The translations under genes and the position numbers were made by a program. The notes beneath the pieces are model-generated. The model did not search any database. It was given only the letters and a program-made list of their open reading frames with translations, and was not told the DNA's origin. Of a stretch of 64,000 nt of DNA, positions 58,760 through 64,000 are shown piece after piece. This DNA is from Gnetum montanum (Eukaryota; Streptophyta; Gnetopsida; Gnetales; Gnetaceae). The DNA lies in NCBI GenBank assembly GCA_015680685.1, contig MNCI01036208.1, forward strand, positions 446,698-510,697, in the 5' to 3' direction. Each line of letters begins with the position of its first letter. Positions within the stretch are counted from its first letter, which is position 1.

Positions 58760-59508
58760 CACTAGGTGTCTTCTTGTCATGTGACTATTGCATACATGCT
58801 CTTTTGTATATTAATGTCTTGTGCACACCGGTTGCATGCAAGTAATGCTAAACTTTGCACAACCCATGATTTCTGCATGCAATTGCACCCTGTATCACTA
58901 TATGTGATGCATGGAACCTTATTTTTCTTGATCTTTCCAAAAGTGTTTTCCTTAGATATTTTCTGGGAAAGATCACAGATCGCTAGGCATGCATCTATAG
59001 TACTTAGCCATGCCCTTCCCATTATTATTGGGAAGTCCCCTTTACCATTATTCACTTGTATCACTAGGAAATTAGCTGGGTATGACCACCCACACATAGT
59101 GGTGACGATGTCCTCCCCCAATCCCAAGGGAATAGTGATGGACTAGCCAGGTAGCTCTAGGTGAATATTACTTTTCCTTAATGGAGGCAAGTTCTAGGCT
59201 TTGTACATTTCTTGTGATATTAAGCTGACTCTAGAACCTGAGTCCATAAAAGCTTTGCATGGCTCATTCCCAATGATTTGGAGATAGATTAGAGGGCTTC
59301 CAGGATCAGAGAATTTCCTAGGAAGGTGGCCAACCTTAATCCAGTCAGTTACAACATGTGTTAACATAATCGTATGCATTGAGCTTAGTGTTTGGTTTGA
59401 AGGGATATTTGAAGCCCTATTTGATGGGGAGGCATTCAGAGGGTCAACCGCTTGTGGTTGTAAGGGCTTGGTTGGACTGTTGGCTTTGAAGAAAGGTCTT
59501 TTCTTCAT
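58760..59508 (-). pseudogene. Aspartic protease of copy D
   Basis: Minus strand. The active-site motif AFMDSGSRVSLISQEMY is near 59250, then GLGEDIVTTMCGWSYPANFL and GDFPIIMGRAWLSTIDACLA (59120-58980), and IPC...YSDTGCNCMQ (58870). It matches copy B's protease closely. The reading is cut near 58700, where RT should begin. Confidence 0.88.
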
Positions 59509-59949
59509 ATGGTTGTTAGAACCAATAGTGGGTTGAGGATTTACAGCCCTTCGGCATTGCGTTGTTGCGGTTGAGGAGGAAGTTTCCCTTGCATTGCTAG
59601 AGTGGATGGTAATGGAGCTATTGGTGTGAGAGCTACAGATGGATTTGAAGGATGGTATGTTTATGGGTTATCTTCCCTAGGAGAAGGATCTCTATAATAC
59701 TCATGAACTTGGTAGTGATGTTGTGGTGTAACATGGCTAACAGAGTCACGTGGAGAGATTGGATGCTGCACATAGTAGCCATATGGGTCAGGTTGCCAAT
59801 AGGGGTATTGTTGCCTTGGTGGTGGCATCCCCCATGACTGTGGGTATTGCCACTATTGATGTTTCTCAACAGGTTGTGGTGGATTTCCACTTGGATAATA
59901 TGTTGAAGGTTGGTGGAACTACCTTGGGTTACCTTGGAGATAAGGTAAC

Positions 59950-61922
59950 CATCAGGGTGTTTGCCTTTTATTTATTTGTGGGTTGAGTGCATACACCCTA
60001 GACTCTTGTAGATGTGAGATCACTGGGCAACATCCCTTAGGATGGTCATATTGCCATATCTTGCATCCACCATCATTGTCTATGTCTGAATCCACAACAT
60101 CTTTTGTGATGGCCATTTTGCCCTTACCCTTGTTACGTGCATTTTCCACTTCTCTCTTTTTCTTTTTTTTTGTGGTCACTACCTCGCTCCTTAGACTCCT
60201 CTACCATTTTAAGAATAGTTTCAAACCTACTATGCCAATACTTTTGTTGTTAACTTTTGGAGAGGCAAAGTTTTCCTATTGACCATCTCTTCAAGTGGTG
60301 AGTCTTCTTCCTCCTCACAAAATCTCACTCCCATTTTTCAAGGGGAAGGATCTCACTTATATTCTTCCACACTTTCTCTCTTTCATAGCTCACCTTCTTC
60401 TTTGGCTACTTGCTCTAGCAATCTATGAATTTGATGAGACCTAATCTCTGATAACCTTCCTTGGGCATATGTCCCAAGGGTTCTTCTTGTTTCATGCCTA
60501 AGTCCATCCACGAGATGGCATAGTTGATCCCGTTGCGAATAACCATGGGTAGGACAATGATGTAATAGTGCGTAATAGTAGCCCATGGTAGCATCCAANG
60601 CAATGATGTAATAGTGCGTAATAGTAGCCCATGGTAGCATCCAAGGGTTCATGATTTCCTTGTTTCCATCCTTGGATTTTCTTCCATAGGTTAGACACTC
60701 GAGAGTACATTTGATACTTATCATTGAATAGTTCTAACATTTTACTCCACCTCCAAATGGATTCTAGTTCTAAGGATCAGTACCAGCTTTTAGCTTCTTT
60801 CACTAGTGTCCTTGGGAACAACTTCAGTTTTTGCCATTCATTTTCTATGTTTTGCAAGGCACATGCATCATGGAATGCTTGTAAATGATTTTTAGGATTA
60901 GCGTTGTATCCCCCTTCAAATCATGGGATGTTGATCCTATATAACCTCTTGATCCTCCTATCCTTTTGGTGCCTTGTGGAAACTCTTACGGCTTCCGTTC
61001 TACTTAACATGCTTCTAGTTGCAAGTAGGGGTTCTTCGTGATCATCTCGTTCATAGTGGCTATGATGTCTACGTGGTTCCCTACTCTCCCTTCTTCTATG
61101 CCTTGATTCCTTCAAGTGCCCTCGTCCTCGTTCTCAACTGTCTCGTTGATGTCTTTCACTTCATTTTCCTTTATCCTCATGATTGGGTTCCCTATGACTG
61201 TGTTTGGACATAGAGGGAGAGGGTGAAGGTGATGATGAAGGTGAACAAGAAGGAGAACCATCGCCACGATGGCATTTTCTACCTTCTCTTCGGTCGTCTC
61301 GGCCTCGATCATGATCACGATCAGAATGTCCACCCTTATTGTGTGTTTGTATTTCTTCTTTGAACACTTCGTGTTCATGGGCATCAAAACCAGGGTTGTA
61401 AATAGTGGAGTGAAGGTTCTAATACATCACCTCCTGACCAATGTTAGGAGGAGGAACATTATTTTTTGGGGAACCTGTTGGATTAGGTTCACCATCCTCA
61501 ATTTCACTCAAAACGTGTGAAGCAGTATGGGGCCATTTACCCTTCAAGAATGTATGGTATCTCTCCTATTACAAGTCCCTTTGATGTTGTGCTTCTATGG
61601 GATGATAGTCCCTTGTGTCATGATCGCATGCAACATATTCTGTATATAAAAGCGGCATTCCTATTCATGTGAGAGCATGAAAAAGCATGTTGGGGATTGA
61701 TCGGTCTGGGGCCAACAGTATGTTACCCTCCAAGTCTCTCCAACGCAGTTGTTCATCTTGGTGGAGAATAAAGGTGAAATTGGGTACATAATCATTGTGA
61801 TGAGTATATACCACATGGAAATGTTGAGGAACTGGTAGATCTTGGTTACATGTATTATGCTACCGACTACCTCTTGTGTTAGTCCTAGGTAGTGAAGTGC
61901 TCTTATGCAAAGAAGAAGACAT
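59950..61922 (-). pseudogene. Gag of copy D
   Basis: Minus strand from ATG at 61922 (MSSSLHKSTSLPRTN), same start context as copy B. A Ser/Arg/His-rich linker at 61380-61000 precedes the capsid-like Gag domain (about 60950-60400), with FNDKYQMYSRVSNLWKK near 60720. A GCKIWQYDHPKGCCP segment near 60070 corresponds to B's putative zinc knuckle, but one Cys is now Trp. Its reading is disturbed by an assembly duplication at 60555-60644 and by stops. Confidence 0.8.
60555..60644. other. 44 bp duplication around a single N (likely assembly artefact)
   Basis: The 44 bases at 60555-60598 are repeated exactly at 60601-60644, with N at 60599. An unmerged contig overlap is the likely cause. Confidence 0.85.
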
Positions 61923-62048
61923 TTTTTTCCTGTTCGATGTGCGATGTACCATTGTCTTATCTTTCTTTGATTAACCCTAAGAGTTCGTTCTAACATTCCA
62001 ATGATATGAACGATTTCTTATGTTCTACGTAGCGTACAAACAACTAAG

Positions 62049-62066
62049 TCCCTGACAATGGCACCA
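62049..62066 (-). promoter_or_regulatory. Primer binding site of copy D (tRNA-Asp-like)
   Basis: Minus strand TGGTGCCATTGTCAGGGA. It differs from the tRNA-Asp site at four positions, all C-to-T or G-to-A changes, two of them in CpG. Confidence 0.8.
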
Positions 62067-62067
62067 A

Positions 62068-62861
62068 TGATAAGTGGCGAGGTACCCCTACACTCAACCA
62101 TATGAATATGAGTGTTTCACGCATGATCTGGTTGAACTCCAAGGACTAAGTGCTTATGCACCTTAATGGAACACTCAGGGTTAATCAATCATTGTCTTCC
62201 CAAACTTACTTGTATTGTCATGGTTGTATGATTGAGAAAGCTTGAGGTATATGATTTTTATAGATTTTTATCTTTCTATGTCTTCTGCTAATAAAGGAAA
62301 GGAAGAGAGAACTAAGTGACTAAATTACATTAACTATTCATTAACTAAGTTCTAAATGTTCCTAATACTAGTATCCATTCCCACTTACTGTACACATCCT
62401 AAACCAGTGCAACGCTGCTGGGATTACCAAATGCTAATCGTTACTAGGTTACCAAGCACTACATGCATGCTTGAAGCAGTCGTACTGATTGTATTTAACT
62501 AAGGGGGTTAAAACTTGAGAAAGATATTAATTAAGTAGAAAAGAATTTAAGCAATCATTAATTACTATTTAGCTTAATCTGTATGTTGCAAGGTTTCGTA
62601 TAAAGTTCATCTTTATTGTCATATACAAAATTGTGCTCAGGTACAAATTTCTCGAATAAAGATCCGTTTACTCTATGACTACTACTGCAGGCACACAGAA
62701 ATAATTCTAACTCTAGAATAACAAAACTATAAGAATCTGGCTAAGAGTCTAAGTCTAACTATGTGGAACAAAGGGTGCTGCCTCTTAGTTATAGAAGATG
62801 AGGCAGGACGTGATATCACGTGGCAGATGCGATATCACGTATGCGATATCGTGACTCATCA
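62068..62861 (-). repeat. 5' LTR of copy D
   Basis: 794 bp, TGATAAGTGG...GTGACTCATCA. The U3 (right end) carries three GATATC palindromes with flanking ACGTG or CGTATGCG text. Confidence 0.92.
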
Positions 62862-63685
62862 GATGGGAAGGGGAGTGCTTTCCTTCCATGTTCATTTTCT
62901 TTAAACCGCTTCTCCATCTCTAGATAGATCATCTATAGAAAGTTTACCAAGAATCTTCCACTTAGAGCTATGCATGCTTGGGTAGAGAAGGTAGTGATTT
63001 TGCTTAACCTCACCATGGGATTAACATGAAAGGCCACAATCTTATAACAGACCTTGTTTGCTAGTGTGAGTGCGCCAAAGTCCTTGCGGTCAATACCATA
63101 ACACCATCGCATCCATTCTTTTTTAATGCTTGGATCTACATGCATTGGAATTTCAGTAAGATTTGTCCCTATTTTGGGCAACCCAAGCACTGCAGAAATG
63201 GCCTACACTGAGTAGGACACTAAGATGTCATTAATTTTCACCACTGTTCTAGGCTACTTGTTATTCCAGAATAGGAATATTTCTTCCATGTACCACTCCA
63301 TAATGGAAGTGATGACTCGCCACATGGAAGAGCCCTATAGTTGGTCTAGTACTTCTCTTGGTGCATGCTCCAAGAAAGGGCCAAAATTTAACTCCTAGAA
63401 AACTAATTTTTAGACCTCCCTTGATTTAATCTCATTTAGGTAAGCCTTTGTTAAGGTCACCTCAAGATGTTTTGGTTGTGCTAGTGCATCATCTCAATGG
63501 AAGTGTTCTGCTGGTTCTAGAATCTATCTAATAGATTCCACTTCTACCTCTTCCCTAAGAGGACCTGTGGCGTGGGTTGTGAGTGGTTCTTCTTTGGGAT
63601 ATTCTTAGCCTCTTCCCATTGTAGGTTATTTCTTCCTTGTGTGGGATAGTTTTGCTTCTTGCATGTGCTTCCCTTTTGGTGCCAT
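62862..63685 (-). pseudogene. Coiled-coil 3' ORF of copy C, N-terminal part
   Basis: Minus strand from ATG at 63685 (MAPKGKHMQEAKLSHTRKK). It aligns with 18590-19425 of copy B. A well preserved globular-looking block is at 63190-62940 (HVDPSIKKEWMRWCYGIDRK, FSTQACIALSGRF). The matching B text is FSTRACASLSGKF at 18700. Stops are mostly TAG or TAA. It rejoins 56010 once copy D is ignored. Confidence 0.78.
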
Positions 63686-63982
63686 TTGCGGTCACAACAC
63701 ATCCATGGATTGGTAGATATAATGTGTAACTTTAAATTTTTGAATATCTTTTCTTGTTAGTTAGTTACACTTTGGCTAAGGTTGGACCATGGTAGATTGC
63801 TTATTTTATTAATTATTAATTATTAATTATTAATTTCACCAAAGCTTGTTGGAAAGGTTTAACTTTTGTAATTTGGTGTTTAATAGTTTATTTTTCAGTG
63901 AAACCTTTGTCAGAGTTAGAAATAATTGCAAAAAGTTTTCTATCAAAAATGGAATTTGTGGTCCCCATGACAAAGAGCTTAC
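63686..63982 (-). other. Candidate intron before the 3' ORF (copy C)
   Basis: Donor CCAAAG|GTAAGC at 63982 matches copy B. The acceptor next to the ATG is CCGCAA here, one change from B's TTGCAG, so it is probably lost in this copy. An ATTAATT microsatellite (63804-63836) lies inside, as in copy B. Confidence 0.45.
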
Positions 63983-64000
63983 CTTTGGTAGCTGCAAGGT

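Larger units (their letters stand above)
56016..62861 (-). mobile_element. Athila-like copy D: deleted, gag-protease only, nested in copy C
   Basis: 6,846 bp, minus strand, with LTRs 62068-62861 (5') and 56016-56792 (3'). The TSD GATGG is at 56011-56015 and 62862-62866, inside the 3' ORF of copy C. It has PBS, gag and protease, then jumps at about 58690 to the post-pol spacer. RT, RNase H, integrase and the coiled-coil ORF are all missing. It is half the length of copy B. Confidence 0.93.

Noticed and set aside
1-64000. CRISPR array, prokaryotic operons, terminators
   Set aside because: No spaced identical repeats and no bacterial gene arrangement. The tandem arrays seen have no unique spacers of uniform length.

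Overview
This window looks like nuclear DNA of a seed plant with a large, repeat-rich genome. A gymnosperm such as a conifer is my best guess, but that is inference. There is no bacterial-style gene organisation, and I found no intact host gene, rRNA or tRNA gene. Almost everything I could assign is transposable-element DNA in various states of decay, with 5-12 bp target site duplications (TSDs) that let the nesting be read base by base. Two single N's (12470, 60599) mark assembly joins.

Layout. 0.1-1.1 kb: a solo LTR of an Athila-like Ty3/gypsy family that recurs in the window. 1.1-2.8 kb: a cluster of tRNA-derived SINEs. 3.2-5.07 kb: an L1 LINE remnant. 5.5-13.8 kb: a Tat-lineage gypsy element on the + strand, with several tandem repeats around it and a 2.8 kb solo LTR inside its integrase. 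14.2-32.4 kb, minus strand: a degenerate multi-exon gene-like locus that I do not recognise. One of its short introns carries a complete 13.2 kb Athila-like element (copy B, 15460-28644, TSD CTTAC). 32.8-36 kb: a second Tat-lineage pol remnant (+). 36.2-37 kb: a three-copy tandem repeat. 38.3-50.3 kb: an L1 LINE (+) broken by three later insertions: a SINE, a Ty1/copia element (41069-47270) and a 5'-truncated RTE-type LINE. 51.2-52.4 kb: a copia RT remnant (-). 52.8 kb to the window end: Athila-like copy C, whose 3' ORF is split by copy D (56016-62861, TSD GATGG).

The Athila-like family has LTRs of about 780-980 bp, a primer binding site close to tRNA-Asp, Gag, protease, RT with FMDD, RNase H and integrase. 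Downstream of pol it has a long coiled-coil ORF, conserved between B and C and preceded by candidate splice sites. D keeps only gag and protease. B's integrase has lost all three catalytic acidic residues.

The items most worth pursuing are the unknown multi-exon locus, the conserved 3' coiled-coil ORF with its putative intron, and the host-gene-like fragments inside the 2.8 kb solo LTR.
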